The notes beneath the pieces are model-generated. The model was not told the origin of the DNA, made no database searches, and saw only the letters and a list, made by a program, of their open reading frames with translations. The position numbers and the translations under genes were made by a program. Below, piece by piece: positions 6,049 through 6,282 of a stretch of 6,282 nucleotides of DNA. The stretch is taken from assembly GCA_026461645.1 (NCBI GenBank), contig JAPJMP010000189.1, positions 1-6,282 on the forward strand. Reading direction: 5' to 3'. Numbering within the stretch: the stretch's first letter is position 1; each line of letters opens with the position of its first letter. Source of the stretch: Burkholderiales bacterium. GTDB taxonomy: Bacteria > Pseudomonadota > Gammaproteobacteria > Burkholderiales > UBA11063.

Positions 6049-6282
6049 TCAGATATAAAAATAACACTGCGTTATGCCAGTCAAACTAGAATTGACTTTA
6101 TTGAAGAATAATCTAATGGGCTCTACCACATATCCGGGCCTAACAGGCAATGCGAAAATATTATCTGCTAAATCTGCAGCTCAAGTATCTTATCTAAATC
6201 AAACATACTAATCAATAAATCAATAGCTGAAGCCTCTGCACTTTAGCAATTCTTTAAAATATCTCCATAAGGTTTTTTAAAA
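6049..6282 (-). pseudogene. Decayed C-terminal remnant of an unidentified gene, continuing past the window edge
   Basis: Read on the minus strand, the region gives protein-like sequence broken by one stop and one frame change. From the window edge the first frame gives KKPYGDILKNC, then a TAA (6243-6245), then SAEASAIDLLISMFDLDKIL down to about 6186. Near 6180 the sense switches frame and continues as ADNIFALPVRPGYVVEPI, then RLFFNKVNSSLTGITQ, to a TGA at 6049-6051. The two segments join naturally as one polypeptide of about 75 residues, with well-mixed amino acids rather than the low-complexity K/N/I/F runs expected from random AT-rich DNA. I do not recognise the family. The intact gene would begin outside the window. 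Its orientation is opposite to the cluster, so the two converge. Confidence 0.4.

Noticed and set aside
1..6282. CRISPR array, tRNA/rRNA genes, transposase or IS ends.
   Set aside because: No regularly spaced direct repeats, no cloverleaf-like or rRNA sequence, and no transposase motifs or long terminal inverted repeats were seen on either strand.

Overview
This is an AT-rich (roughly 30-35% GC by eye) bacterial window. It carries a compact plus-strand cluster of four intact genes, with gene decay at both ends. The composition and weak Shine-Dalgarno sites would suit a low-GC gammaproteobacterium of the Legionella or related intracellular type, but no taxonomic marker is present, so the host remains a guess.

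Layout. Bases 1-147 contain what looks like the broken 5' part of a GNAT acetyltransferase coding region. Bases 148-2430 encode a multidomain protein: the C-terminal half of a GNAT fold, then a cupin, then a methionyl-tRNA-synthetase-like (class I) catalytic unit with HIGH-type, KMSKS-type and zinc-knuckle motifs. The cupin + MetRS-like order matches the Spb40/Tri28 family, which joins N6-hydroxylysine and glycine through an N-N bond. Bases 2427-3659 (4-nt ATGA overlap) encode an ATP-grasp carboxylate-amine ligase. Bases 3673-4827 encode a saccharopine-dehydrogenase-family oxidoreductase. After a 121-bp gap, which may hold a weak terminator and a 14-codon mini-ORF, bases 4949-6007 encode a 12-helix MFS-type transporter. 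Bases 6049-6282 hold, on the minus strand, the decayed remains of an unidentified gene with a stop and a frameshift.

Proposed joint function (inference). The cupin/MetRS-like enzyme would make a hydrazine such as N6-(carboxymethylamino)lysine. The saccharopine-dehydrogenase-like protein is well suited by family to oxidise or reduce a secondary amine on lysine N6, and could release or remodel the hydrazine. The ATP-grasp enzyme would couple a carboxylate to an amine or hydrazine to give an amide or peptide. The MFS protein would export the product. No lysine N6-hydroxylase is visible, so either the cluster continues outside the window, the hydroxylase lies elsewhere, or the substrate differs. 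I know of no characterised cluster with this exact set (hydrazine synthetase + saccharopine-DH-like + ATP-grasp + MFS), and it is the main point of interest here.
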